DNA from: JACVRW01 sp963808545
Lineage (GTDB): Bacteria > Actinomycetota > Thermoleophilia > Solirubrobacterales > Thermoleophilaceae
Reading direction: 5' to 3'
Assembly: GCA_963808545.1 (NCBI GenBank)
Contig: CAWEGB010000012.1
Location: 1-64,000, forward strand
DNA length: 64,000 bases
Position numbers and translations under genes: made by a program. Below, in pieces: positions 25,742 to 34,835 of this stretch. The notes beneath the pieces were generated by a model. That model had not been told where the DNA came from and made no database searches. It saw only the letters and a list, made by a program, of their open reading frames with translations. Each line of letters starts with the position of its first letter. Within the stretch, counting starts at the first letter, position 1.

Positions 25742-27145
25742 TCAGCGACTGGTCCGGTCCCAGGCCTGCGAGAGCACCGAGCGCAACACGCGGTCGATCT
25801 CCTCGAACTGCTCGGTGTCGGCGATCAGCGGCGGCGAGAGCTGGACCACGGGGTCGCCGCGGTCGTCCGCACGGCAGATGAGACCCTGGCGGAACAGCTC
25901 GCCCGACATGAAGCCGCGCAGCAGCTCTTCCGACTCCTGGTCGTTGAAGCTCTCCTTGGTCTCCTTGTCCTTGACCAGCTCGAGCGCCTGGAAGAAGCCG
26001 GCTCCGCGCACGTCGCCCACGATCGGCAGGTCCTCGCGCAGCCCCTCGAGCATCTGGCGGAACTCGCCCTCCTTCGAGCGCACGTGGCCGCACAGGTCCT
26101 CGCGCTCGAAGATGTCGAGGTTGGCCATGGCCATCGCGGCGGACACCGGATGGCCGCCGAAGGTGATGCCGTGGTTGAAGGACTTCGTGTCGTGCATGAA
26201 CGGCTCGGAGACCTTGTCCGAGACGATCACAGCGCCCATCGCCGCGTAGGCCGAAGTGAGCCCCTTGGCCGTGGTGATCATGTCCGGCAGCACGTCGAAG
26301 CGCTCGCAGCCGAAGTAGTGACCGAGCCGGCCCCAGGAGCAGATGACCTCGTCCGAGATCAGCAGGACGTCGTGCTCGTCGCAGATCTCGCGCACGCGCT
26401 GCCAGTAGCCGTCCTGGGGGACGAAGCAGCCGCCGGAGTTCTGCACCGGCTCGAGGATGACCGCCGCCACGGTCTCAGGACCCTGAAACTCGATCATCTC
26501 CTCGATCGCGTTCGCCGCCCAGAGCGGATCGCGCTCCTCGGGCCAGCGGTAGCTGTTGGTGTTCGGCACGTGGTGCGCCCCGGGCACGAGCGGCTCGAAC
26601 ACGGTGCGCAGCGGTGTGATGCCGGTGATGGAGAGCGCGCCGAAGGTGGTGCCGTGGTAGGCCGTGTCGCGCGAGATGATCTTCGTCTTCAGCGGGTTGC
26701 CGCTGAGCTTGTGGTACTGGCGCGACAGCTTCCACGCCGACTCCACGGCCTCGGATCCGCCGGAGGTGAAGAACACGCGGTTGAGGTCACCGGGAGCGAG
26801 GCCGGCGATCCGCGAGGCGAGCTCGATGGCCACCGGGTGCGCGTAGCTCCAGTTGGTGTAGAAGCCGAGCTCCCTGACCTGGGCCGCCGCCGCGTCGCCG
26901 ATCTCGGTCCGGCCGTGGCCGGCGTTCACGCAGAAGAGCGCCGACAGGCCGTCGAGATAGCGCTTGTCGTGCTCGTCGTAGACGTAGCAGCCGTCGCCGC
27001 GCGTGATGATGGGGATCTCGTGGCCGTCGTCGTAGGCCCCCATGCGGGTGAAGTGCATCCACAGGTGCCTACGGGCCTTCTCCTGAAGCTCACTCGGAGC
27101 TTCCGCTGTGGTATCGAAGACCGCCTCGGGCGTCGGTGTTGCCAC
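25742..27145 (-). CDS. Class III aminotransferase, putrescine/omega-amine:pyruvate type
   Basis: 467 residues. PLP-dependent transfer of a terminal amino group, probably from a diamine to pyruvate. Marks: 'YLDGLSALFCVNAGHGR', 'FFTSGGSEAVESAWKL', 'DTAYHGTTFGALSITG', 'VLLISDEVICSWGRLG' (Asp binding the PLP ring N) and the PLP Lys in 'MITTAKGLTSAYAAMGAVI'. The length and 'GGSEAVESAWKLSRQYH' motif fit SpuC/taurine:pyruvate-type enzymes. It is the first gene of the minus-strand operon and is divergent from potA. Substrate is inferred from the importer and dehydrogenase neighbours. Confidence 0.9.
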   Translation of the reverse strand: MATPTPEAVFDTTAEAPSELQEKARRHLWMHFTRMGAYDDGHEIPIITRGDGCYVYDEHDKRYLDGLSALFCVNAGHGRTEIGDAAAAQVRELGFYTNWSYAHPVAIELASRIAGLAPGDLNRVFFTSGGSEAVESAWKLSRQYHKLSGNPLKTKIISRDTAYHGTTFGALSITGITPLRTVFEPLVPGAHHVPNTNSYRWPEERDPLWAANAIEEMIEFQGPETVAAVILEPVQNSGGCFVPQDGYWQRVREICDEHDVLLISDEVICSWGRLGHYFGCERFDVLPDMITTAKGLTSAYAAMGAVIVSDKVSEPFMHDTKSFNHGITFGGHPVSAAMAMANLDIFEREDLCGHVRSKEGEFRQMLEGLREDLPIVGDVRGAGFFQALELVKDKETKESFNDQESEELLRGFMSGELFRQGLICRADDRGDPVVQLSPPLIADTEQFEEIDRVLRSVLSQAWDRTSR

Positions 27146-27341
27146 TGTGCTCTCTCCTCACCTTCGACGAATGCAACTAGACGATGTGGACAACGGTATC
27201 GGCGGCTGCGGCAAGCGGCAAGGGCTCGGAAGGGCAAAACGGCGGAGTAGCGGGTTAGACGTTATGGACAATTAAGCCGTGGTGTTTTCGTCAACCCGCC
27301 ACTTGCGGTTGTACCGTTTCGGCCATAAGTTGCGCATCAGC
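27146..27341. promoter_or_regulatory. Divergent promoter region with two 16-bp direct repeats
   Basis: Between the aminotransferase (minus) and potA (plus). TAGACGATGTGGACAA at 27178-27193 and TAGACGTTATGGACAA at 27256-27271 match at 14 of 16 positions, same strand, 78 bp apart. The region is less GC-rich around the second copy (GTTATGGACAATTAAG). Repeat spacing close to a whole number of helical turns suits a dimeric or oligomeric regulator; the PucR protein encoded in the minus operon is the natural candidate. Repeats are seen; the regulator link is inferred. Confidence 0.6.
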
Positions 27342-28527
27342 ATGAGCCAGGGGGGCCAAGGGGATGGCGGTGCGCCCAGCGTTCGGCTCGACCATGTCAC
27401 GAAACGCTTCGGGGAGTTCACCGCCGTGAGGGCGATGGAGCTCGACATCCCGCGCGGCGAGTTCTTCACCATGCTCGGCCCGTCGGGCTGCGGCAAGACC
27501 ACCACGCTGCGCATGGTCGCCGGCTTCGAGGAGCCCTCGGAGGGCCGGGTGCTGCTCGACGGCGAGGACGTGACCAACCGGCCCGCGTTCAAGCGTCCCA
27601 CCAACACCGTCTTCCAGAGCTACGCACTGTTTCCGCACCGCTCGGTGGAGAAGAACGTGGCCTTCGGGCTCGAGCGCAAGCGCGTCGATCGCGCCGAGGT
27701 CAAGCGCCGCGTGGCCGAGGAGCTCGACCGAGTGGGTCTGTCCGCCGAGGCCAAGCGCAGGCCCGCGCAGCTGTCGGGTGGCCAGCAGCAGCGCGTGGCC
27801 CTCGCGCGCGCTCTCGTGAACCAGCCCGCGGTGCTCCTTCTCGACGAGCCGCTCGGCGCGCTCGACCTCAAGCTGCGAAAGCAGCTGCAGGTGGAGCTCA
27901 AGCGCATCCAGCGCGACGTCGGCATCACCTTCGTCTACGTGACGCACGACCAGGAGGAAGCGCTCACGATGTCGGACCGCATCGCGGTGATGAACCGTGG
28001 TGTCGTAGAGCAGGTGGCCGACCCCGAGACCGTCTACGAGCGCCCCGGCACGACCTTCGTGGCCGGCTTCATCGGCGTATCCAACCTGATGCCCGGCGAG
28101 GTGGTGTCCGCCAACGGCGGTGGCGCCGAGCTCAAGCTCGACGCCGGGCCCACGGTGACCACGCGATCCTCGGCGCGGCGCCACCGCCCGGGAGCGGGTG
28201 CACGCGGTGGTGCGGCCCGAGAAGCTGTCGCTCACAACCGCCGGAGAGTCCTCGGGGGACGGCGCGAGCGTCGAGGGCCAGGTGGAGAGCTCGTTGTACA
28301 TGGGTACGGCCACGCAGATGGTGGTGTTGCTCGAGGACGGCACGCGCATGACCGTGCTGGTGCCGAACGCGGACGCGCAGGCTCGCCACGACCTGCCCGG
28401 TGCTGGCGAGAAGGCCCGCCTCTCGTGGGCCAGCGAGAACATCCACATAGTCAGAGACGCGGTTGGAGGAGAGAAGCCCGAGACCGCAGCAGCAGACCCA
28501 TCCCAGAGAGAGGAATCAACGGCGTGA
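27342..28527 (+). CDS. potA: Polyamine ABC importer, ATP-binding subunit (one frameshift)
   Basis: Start chosen at ATG 27342 ('MSQGGQGDGGAPSVRL'). Walker A 'GPSGCGKTTT', Q-loop 'NTVFQSYALFPH', signature 'LSGGQQQRVALARAL', Walker B 'AVLLLDEPLGALD', switch His in 'VYVTHDQEEAL'. The TOBE domain follows, but between about 28155 and 28180 the reading moves to frame 1 ('ATARERVHAVVRPEKLS' onwards to 'ENIHIVRDAVGG'), implying one extra base. The TGA overlaps the GTG of potD. It energises uptake with PotB, PotC and PotD; spermidine/putrescine specificity is inferred from the family and neighbours. Confidence 0.9.
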
Positions 28528-29744
28528 GCCCCATCGACGACGATCTGGACCGGCACTTCGAGCGGCTGCTCAGGGACCCGCTCACTCGCAGGCGCCTCAT
28601 GAAGCGCGGTGCGGCCGGGGCTCTGAGCGTCTCGGCCATGGCCTATCTGGCCGCCTGCGGCACGGACGATACCGGCGGCGGGGACGGGGGATCGTCGGAC
28701 TCCGACGAGCAGAAGACGATCGCCAAGGAGAAGATCTCCGACTCCCTGTACTTCGCGAACTGGCCCCTCTACATCGAAGAGGACCGCGGGACGCTCAAGG
28801 AGTTCGAGAAGGAGTACGGCACCAAGACGAAGTACGTCGAGGAGATCAACGACAACACCGAGTTCTTCGGCAAGGTCCGCCAGCAGTACGACCAGGGCGA
28901 CTCGGGCGGCCGCGACATCCACGTGGTCACCGACTGGATGGCGGCGCGCATGATCCGCCTCGGCTACGTGCAGAAGTTCGACAAGGCCGAGCTCCCCACG
29001 TTCAACAAGAACGTCATCGATCGCCTCAAGTCCCCGCCCTTCGACCCCACACGCGACTTCTCCGCGCCGTGGCAGTCGGGCCTCACCGGCATCGTCTACC
29101 GGAAGGACAAGGTCAAGCGCGAGCCCAAGTCGATCGACGACCTGTTCGATCCGGACTACAAGGGCAAGGTCACGATGCTCACGGAGATGCGCGACAGCGT
29201 GGGCCTCGTGGCAGCGTCGATGGGTGCCGACCCCGAGAAGGCGAGCCTCGACGAGTTCCTCGCGGCGGTGGAGAAGATCGGCGAGGGGTCCGACTCCGGC
29301 CAGATCCGCGGCTTTACGGGCAACGAGTTCACCAAGGACCTCACCAGCGGTGACTCCTGGGTGATCGTCGGCTGGTCGGGCGACTCGGTGCAGCTGCAGG
29401 CCGACAACCCGAACATCCGGTTCGTGTCGCCCGAGTCAGGCGTGCACCTCTGGACCGACAACATGCAGATCCCCGTCGGCGCGCCGGCCGCGTACACCGC
29501 GCAGAAGATGATCGACTTCGTCTACCGGCCCGAGGTCCAGGCGGACATCGCCGAGTACGTGAACTACATCTGCCCGGTCAAGGGCGTCCAGGAGATCCTC
29601 ACCAAGCGCGATCCGGCGCTCGGCCAGAACCAGCTGATCTTCCCCGACGAGCAGACGCTCGCGGACGCCTTCATCTTCAGGCAGCTCAAGCCCGAGGAGG
29701 AGGCCGAGCTGGACGACGCCTTCCAGAAGGTGATCGGCGCCTAG
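28524..29744 (+). CDS. potD: Polyamine ABC importer, substrate-binding protein (Tat/lipoprotein-like)
   Basis: 406 residues from a GTG overlapping the potA stop (GTGA). Residues 22-48 carry a twin-Arg-type signal ending in a lipobox-like 'AYLAACG', so export by Tat and lipid anchoring are likely. The mature part is a PotD-type binding protein: 'ISDSLYFANWPLYIEED', 'EYGTKTKYVEEINDNTEFF', 'WQSGLTGIVYRKDKV', 'WVIVGWSGDSVQLQAD' and 'AAYTAQKMIDFVYRPEVQA'. The acidic Asn/Asp/Trp pattern suits a cationic di- or polyamine. Putrescine versus spermidine cannot be told by eye. Confidence 0.93.
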   Translation: MSPIDDDLDRHFERLLRDPLTRRRLMKRGAAGALSVSAMAYLAACGTDDTGGGDGGSSDSDEQKTIAKEKISDSLYFANWPLYIEEDRGTLKEFEKEYGTKTKYVEEINDNTEFFGKVRQQYDQGDSGGRDIHVVTDWMAARMIRLGYVQKFDKAELPTFNKNVIDRLKSPPFDPTRDFSAPWQSGLTGIVYRKDKVKREPKSIDDLFDPDYKGKVTMLTEMRDSVGLVAASMGADPEKASLDEFLAAVEKIGEGSDSGQIRGFTGNEFTKDLTSGDSWVIVGWSGDSVQLQADNPNIRFVSPESGVHLWTDNMQIPVGAPAAYTAQKMIDFVYRPEVQADIAEYVNYICPVKGVQEILTKRDPALGQNQLIFPDEQTLADAFIFRQLKPEEEAELDDAFQKVIGA

Positions 29745-29760
29745 AGCGGCGCCCGCCGAC

Positions 29761-30633
29761 GTGTCCGCCCGGCTCAGAAAGGCGGGTCTGCCCTACCTGC
29801 TCCTGTTGCCGGGTCTGGGATTCCTCGCTGTCTTCTTCGCGGTCCCGCTGTTCATCATGGCGCTGGAGTCGCTGAAGACCGGGACGATCGACACCGGCTT
29901 CACGCTCACCTGGGAGTTCTCGAACTACAGCGACGCGCTCTCGGACTACAGCGAGCAGTTCCTGCGCTCGTTCGAGTACGCGGGGATGGCCACCGTGCTC
30001 GCCCTGCTGATCGGTTACCCCCTGGCCTACGTGATCGCCTTCCGCGGCGGTCGCTACCGCAACGCCCTGCTGCTGGCGGTGATCGTGCCGTTCTTCATCA
30101 CGTACCTGATCCGGACGTTCTCCTGGCAGACGATCCTCGCCGACTCTGGGGTCGTCGTGGAGACCCTGAGGACGATCGGCATCCTGTCCGAGAACGGACG
30201 GTTGCTCGACACCACCGTCGCGGTGGTCACGGGCATCACCTACAACTTCCTGCCCTTCATGATCCTGCCGCTCTACGCCTCGCTGGAGCGGATCGATCCT
30301 CGCCTGCTGGAGGCCGGTTACGACCTCTACGGCAAGCGCCGCGACGTCTTCCTGCGCGTGACCCTGCCGCTGTCCATGCCCGGCGTGGTGGCCGGTTCCC
30401 TGCTCACGTTCATCCCGGCCGCCGGCGACTTCATCAACGCCGAGCTGCTGGGCACGCCCAACCAATTCATGATCGGGAACGTGATCCAGTCGCGCTACCT
30501 GGAGGTGGCGGACTACCCGACCGCCGCGGCCCTGTCGTTCCTGCTGATGGCGTTCATGCTGGTCATCGTCCTGATCTGGGCGCGCATCGCGGGCACCGAG
30601 GCACTGCTCGGCAGCGAGGGCGAGGCGCGCTGA
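29761..30633 (+). CDS. potB: Polyamine ABC importer, permease
   Basis: 290 residues, GTG start without a clear ribosome site, 16 bp after potD. Six hydrophobic segments; first helix 'YLLLLPGLGFLAVFFAVPLF'. The cytoplasmic EAA loop reads 'EAGYDLYGKRRDVFLRVTLP' followed by 'LSMPGVVAG', the contact for PotA. The stop overlaps the next start (TGATG), as is usual for potB-potC. Confidence 0.93.
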   Translation: MSARLRKAGLPYLLLLPGLGFLAVFFAVPLFIMALESLKTGTIDTGFTLTWEFSNYSDALSDYSEQFLRSFEYAGMATVLALLIGYPLAYVIAFRGGRYRNALLLAVIVPFFITYLIRTFSWQTILADSGVVVETLRTIGILSENGRLLDTTVAVVTGITYNFLPFMILPLYASLERIDPRLLEAGYDLYGKRRDVFLRVTLPLSMPGVVAGSLLTFIPAAGDFINAELLGTPNQFMIGNVIQSRYLEVADYPTAAALSFLLMAFMLVIVLIWARIAGTEALLGSEGEAR

Positions 30634-31524
30634 TGGAGGCCAGTACCGCCACCGCCCCCGCCCGCGGTCGGATCGGCCTCGGCCGGCGCGCGCTCGACTG
30701 GCTGCTCAACGCCTACGCCGGGCTGGGGCTGCTCTACCTGCTGCTGCCGATCGGCCTCATCATCGCCTTCTCCTTCAACAACCCGCGCGGGCGCTTCAAC
30801 TTCATCTGGCAGGAGTTCTCCCTCGACGCCTGGTCGGACCCGTTCGGCGTGCCGGGCATCGGCGATGCCCTCGCCAACTCGATCCAGATCGCGGTCTTCT
30901 CGACGCGTGGTGGCCACCATCCTCGGGACGATCACCGCGCTGGCGCTCGTCCGCTACGAGTTCCGCGCCCGCGCTCCCACCAACTTCTTCATCTTCATCC
31001 CGCTGGCCACGCCCGAGGTCGTGCTGGGCGCCGCGCTGCTCTCGCTGTTCCTGAACGCCGGCGCGGTACTCGGCTTCGGAACGATCCTGATCGCGCACAT
31101 CATGTTCAACCTGTCGTTCGTGATCATCACCGTGCGCTCGCGGCTGATCGGCTTCGACCGCTCGCTCGAGGAGGCGGCGCAGGATCTGGGGGCCACGCCG
31201 TGGGAGACGTTCCGTCTGGTGACTCTCCCGCTCATCATGCCCGGTGTCATCTCCGCCGCGCTGCTCGCCTTCGCCCTGTCCATCGATGACTTCGTCATCA
31301 CCTACTTCAACAACGGATCGACCATCACGTTCCCGCTGTTCATCTGGGGCGCCGCCCGGGTGGCGGTCCCGCCGCAGATCAACGTGATCGCGTCCATGAT
31401 CTTCTTGTTCACGCTGGCGATGATGCTGCTGACGGTTTGGCAGCAGCGTCGCGCCCAGCGGATGGCCGCTGTGCGGCCCGATCCCGAGGACGGATTGGAT
31501 GGAAGCTTCAACTCCCGCGGTTGA
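30633..31524 (+). CDS. potC: Polyamine ABC importer, second permease (one frameshift)
   Basis: Starts at ATG 30633 ('MEASTATAPARGRIGLG'). Frame 0 runs to 'DALANSIQIAVFST'; near 30900-30906 the reading moves to frame 1 and continues 'VVATILGTITALALVRYEF' to the end. The EAA loop is 'EEAAQDLGATPWETFRLVTL' then 'PLIMPGVISAALL'. Six helices in total. One base is probably extra or missing in the sequence. Partner of PotB. The last 26 bases overlap the start of the APC permease gene. Confidence 0.9.
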
Positions 31525-33037
31525 CGAGGGAAGAAGCGAGCATGGCCTGAAGAAGGACGCGATCGGGTTCCTGGACGGCCTGATCATCGGCATCGCTTCG
31601 ACGGCGCCGGCCTATTCGCTCGCTGCCGTGCTCGCCATCGTCGTGGTGCTCGTGGGTGTGCAGGCGCCGGCGGTGCTCCTGGCCTCGTTCATCCCGATGT
31701 TCCTGATCGCGTCGTCGTTCTACTACATGAACCGCGCCGATCCGGACTGCGGCACCTCGTTCTCGTGGGTCACGCGCGCACTCGGCCCGAGTCTGGGCTG
31801 GGTCGGCGGCTGGGCCATCTGCACCACGGGCATCATCGTGATCGGCTCGCTCGCGGACGTGGGCGCCTTCTACATCTTCGACATCCTGAGCCTGGACGGC
31901 CTGCGCGACAACAAGACGGCGGTGACGATCTTCGCGATCGTGATCATCGCCGCGATGACGATCATCTGCGTGCTGGGCACGGAGCTGTCGGCTCACTTCC
32001 AGCGCTTCATGATCGGCGCACAGGTGCTGGCCATGCTGATCTTCGCCGCGGTGGCGATCATCAAGGTCGCGGCTGGAGACGCCGGCAGCGCCTCCGTCGA
32101 TCCCGAGCTGTCCTGGTTCTCGCCCTTCGCGGTCGACAGCATCAACGTCCTGGTGCTTGGTCTCCTGACCGGCGTGTTCATCTACTGGGGCTGGGAGTCA
32201 GCGGTCAACCTCAACGAGGAGACCGAGGACTCCAACAGCGCTCCAGGCCTGGCCGCGGTGGTCTCGACGGTGATCCTGCTCGTGACCTATGTGGCCACCA
32301 CCGTGGCCATCGTCGCCTTCGCCGGTCCTGAGCAGGTGGCCGAGTACGAGGACGACACGGCCCTGTTCGGGGCCGTCGCCGACCAGGTGCTGGGCAGCGA
32401 GCTGAGCTGGATCGTGGTGCTGGCCATCATCACCTCGGCCATCGCCTCCACCCAGACCACGATCCTGCCGGCCTCGCGCACCTCACTGTCGATGGCGCGC
32501 CAGGGAGCTTTCCCCGCGGCCTTCGGCAAGGTCCATCCCCGCTACCTGACCCCGCACGTCTCGACCATCACCATCGGAGTGATCGCGGCCGTCTGGTACG
32601 GCGTGCTGAACTCGGTGTCGCAGAACTTCCTGTTCGACTCGCTCACCGCGCTGTCGCTGATGATCGCCTTCTACTACTCGCTCACCGGTATCGCGTGCGC
32701 GGTGTACTACCGCCACGAGCTGACCAAGTCGGTGAAGAACTTCTTCTTCATCGGCGTCGGGCCGCTCATCGGGTCGGCGATCCTCGCCTACCTGTTCTAC
32801 AAGGCGATCGTCGAGTACTCGAAGGTCGGTGACTCCTACAGCGGCACACAGGCCTTCGGGATCGCCATCCCGGTCGTGCTCGGTCTGGGCATGCTGCTCC
32901 TGGGCGTGGTCCTCAGTGTGGTCTGGCGCCTGACCGGTCACGACAAGTACTTCGGCCGTCACCGCGAGATCGTGGACCCGGAGGTGGCCGCGGGTCGCAG
33001 GATGGGCGTGGCGGCCGTGCCTGAGGAGGCGGTCTGA
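31499..33037 (+). CDS. APC-family amino acid/amine permease
   Basis: 512 residues with about 12 membrane helices. Opens 'LKKDAIGFLDGLIIGIASTA' then 'PAYSLAAVL', the first-helix Gly-Ile-Ala-Ser-Thr-Ala-Pro motif of APC transporters, followed by 'GTSFSWVTRALGPSLGWVGG'. A helix near 'GVFIYWGWESAVNLNEETED' and the conserved loop 'LSMARQGAFPAAFGKVHPR' also fit. Likely substrates in this setting are GABA, putrescine or an amino acid such as alanine or glutamate. It begins inside the end of potC and ends in a TGATG overlap with usp, so it is part of the same operon. Confidence 0.9.
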   Translation: MEASTPAVDEGRSEHGLKKDAIGFLDGLIIGIASTAPAYSLAAVLAIVVVLVGVQAPAVLLASFIPMFLIASSFYYMNRADPDCGTSFSWVTRALGPSLGWVGGWAICTTGIIVIGSLADVGAFYIFDILSLDGLRDNKTAVTIFAIVIIAAMTIICVLGTELSAHFQRFMIGAQVLAMLIFAAVAIIKVAAGDAGSASVDPELSWFSPFAVDSINVLVLGLLTGVFIYWGWESAVNLNEETEDSNSAPGLAAVVSTVILLVTYVATTVAIVAFAGPEQVAEYEDDTALFGAVADQVLGSELSWIVVLAIITSAIASTQTTILPASRTSLSMARQGAFPAAFGKVHPRYLTPHVSTITIGVIAAVWYGVLNSVSQNFLFDSLTALSLMIAFYYSLTGIACAVYYRHELTKSVKNFFFIGVGPLIGSAILAYLFYKAIVEYSKVGDSYSGTQAFGIAIPVVLGLGMLLLGVVLSVVWRLTGHDKYFGRHREIVDPEVAAGRRMGVAAVPEEAV

Positions 33038-33459
33038 TGGCCGAGTCGAGCTCGATAGTGGTCGGCTTCGACGGCGGCGAGTGTGCGGGCCGCGCCCTCG
33101 ACACCGCCACGGACCTCGCTCGCCAGTTCGGGGACCGGGTGGTGATCGTCTTCGGCTCCGGCCCGCCGGGCACCCCCACCGAGGAGTACCGCGAGCACCG
33201 GCGCGCCATCGAGGAGGTGGGCGAGCGGGTGACGAGCGAGGCGGCCGAACGAGTGCGTGACTCGGACGTCGACGTGGAGGTCGTCGTGGCGCCCGATCGT
33301 CCCTCCGCGGCGCTGACCAAGGTGGCCGACGAACGTGGTGCGCGCTTCATCGTCGTTGGCAGTTACGGCGAGAGCCCGATCAAGGGCGCGATCGTGGGCT
33401 CGGTGCCGCACAAGCTGCTCCAGATCTCGGAGACGCCGGTGGTGGTGGTCCGCGCGTGA
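33037..33459 (+). CDS. Universal stress protein (UspA family)
   Basis: 140 residues, single Usp domain. 'IVVGFDGGECAGRALDTA' at the start and the nucleotide-binding pattern 'VVGSYGESPIKGAIVGSVPH' near the end indicate an ATP-binding type. TGATG overlap with the permease gene and GTGA overlap with the aminotransferase gene show tight coupling. Usp proteins often regulate neighbouring transporters; that role here is inference. Confidence 0.92.
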   Translation: MAESSSIVVGFDGGECAGRALDTATDLARQFGDRVVIVFGSGPPGTPTEEYREHRRAIEEVGERVTSEAAERVRDSDVDVEVVVAPDRPSAALTKVADERGARFIVVGSYGESPIKGAIVGSVPHKLLQISETPVVVVRA

Positions 33460-34835
33460 GCGCGGTCAGCGGCCGGGCGGGCCGGCGAGTGGATCGCGAG
33501 CGGCTCGCCTCGCTGATCGGGCGCGAGCGTGAGCGCTTTGCGGGGGATCACCCCCGCTCGCGCGAGCTGCACGAGCGCGCCGGGCGCAGCCTGCTCGGGG
33601 GAGTGCCGATGCCGTGGATGGCCATGTGGCGCGGCGGCTATCCCGTCTACCTGGCCGAGGCCCACGGGGCGCGGGTGGTGGACGTGGACGGTCACGAGTA
33701 CGCCGACCTCTGCCTGGGTGATACCGGCGCGATGGCCGGGCACTCGCCTGAGCCGACGATGAGGGTCCTGCGCGAGCAGGCCGGCATCACGGTGATGCTG
33801 CCCACCGAGGACGGGCCGTGGGTGGGGGAGGAGCTGGCGCGGCGCTTCGGGCTGCCCCTCTGGCAGTTCACGCTCACCGCCACCGACGCCAACCGCTGGA
33901 TGCTCCGGATGATGCGCCAGGTCACCGGGCGGCCTCGGGTGCTCGTGTTCAACTGGTGCTACCACGGCTCGGTCGACGAGAGCTTCGTCACGCTCGACGA
34001 GGGCGGAAGCGAGCGCTCCCGGGTGGGCAACGTGGGTCCGATGGTGGACCCGGCGCAGACCACCCGGGTGGCCGAGTTCAACGAGCTCGGCTCGCTGGAG
34101 CGCGCCCTGGCTCACGGCGACGTGGCCTGCGTTCTGATGGAGCCGGCGCTCACCAACATCGGCATCGTCCTGCCGGAGTCCGGTTTTCTCGAGAGCGTGC
34201 GTGCCGCCTGCACAGCGGCCGGCACGCTGCTCATCATCGACGAGACCCACACGCTGAGCGCCGGGCCGGGCGGCTGCACGCAGGCCTGGGGCCTCGAGCC
34301 CGATGCGGTGACGCTCGGCAAGTCGATCGGCGGAGGCGTGCCCATCGGCGCCTACGGCGTCACGGCCGAGCTGGCCGAGCGGATCGCCGCCGAGGAGGAC
34401 GCCGACTACGAGGACACGGGCGGCGTGGGGGGCACGCTGGCCGGGAACGCCCTGTCGCTGGCCGCGACCCGCGCGACGCTCGGCGAGGTGCTCACCGACG
34501 ACGCCTTCACCGGGATGGTCGCGCTGCGCGAGCGCTTCGTGCGGGGCGTCGAGGAGGTGCTGTCCGAGCAGGGCGCGCCCTGGTCCATCGTGAGCCTCGG
34601 CGCGCGGGCCGAGTACCGCTTCGCTCCCGAGCCGCCCCGCACCGGGGCCGCGTCGGCGGCGGCGGGCGACGAGCAGCTCGAGGAGTACCTGCACCTGTAC
34701 CTGCTCAACCGCGGCGTGATGATCACGCCCTTCCACAACATGGCCCTGATGTGCCCGGCCACCACGGAAACCGACGTGGACCGGCATACCGAGGCCTTCG
34801 GGTCGGCCGTGGCGGAGCTGTTCGGCACTTCCTGA
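33456..34835 (+). CDS. Class III aminotransferase (glutamate-1-semialdehyde-aminomutase-like)
   Basis: 459 residues, GTG start overlapping usp. 'HGARVVDVDGHEYADLCLGD' N-terminal motif, 'LTATDANRWMLRMMRQVTGR', 'VFNWCYHGSVDES', PLP-ring Asp in 'LLIIDETHTLSAGPGG', PLP Lys in 'VTLGKSIGGGVPIGAYG'. The family includes glutamate-1-semialdehyde aminomutase and omega-aminotransferases. In an amine operon it could be the GABA or second amine aminotransferase; a role in heme synthesis is unlikely given the context. It differs clearly from the class III enzyme at 25.7 kb. Confidence 0.88.
   Translation: MSAVSGRAGRRVDRERLASLIGRERERFAGDHPRSRELHERAGRSLLGGVPMPWMAMWRGGYPVYLAEAHGARVVDVDGHEYADLCLGDTGAMAGHSPEPTMRVLREQAGITVMLPTEDGPWVGEELARRFGLPLWQFTLTATDANRWMLRMMRQVTGRPRVLVFNWCYHGSVDESFVTLDEGGSERSRVGNVGPMVDPAQTTRVAEFNELGSLERALAHGDVACVLMEPALTNIGIVLPESGFLESVRAACTAAGTLLIIDETHTLSAGPGGCTQAWGLEPDAVTLGKSIGGGVPIGAYGVTAELAERIAAEEDADYEDTGGVGGTLAGNALSLAATRATLGEVLTDDAFTGMVALRERFVRGVEEVLSEQGAPWSIVSLGARAEYRFAPEPPRTGAASAAAGDEQLEEYLHLYLLNRGVMITPFHNMALMCPATTETDVDRHTEAFGSAVAELFGTS

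Noticed and set aside
27291..28922. 543-residue minus-strand open frame
   Set aside because: Shadow of potA and potD, whose Walker and binding-protein motifs are unmistakable.
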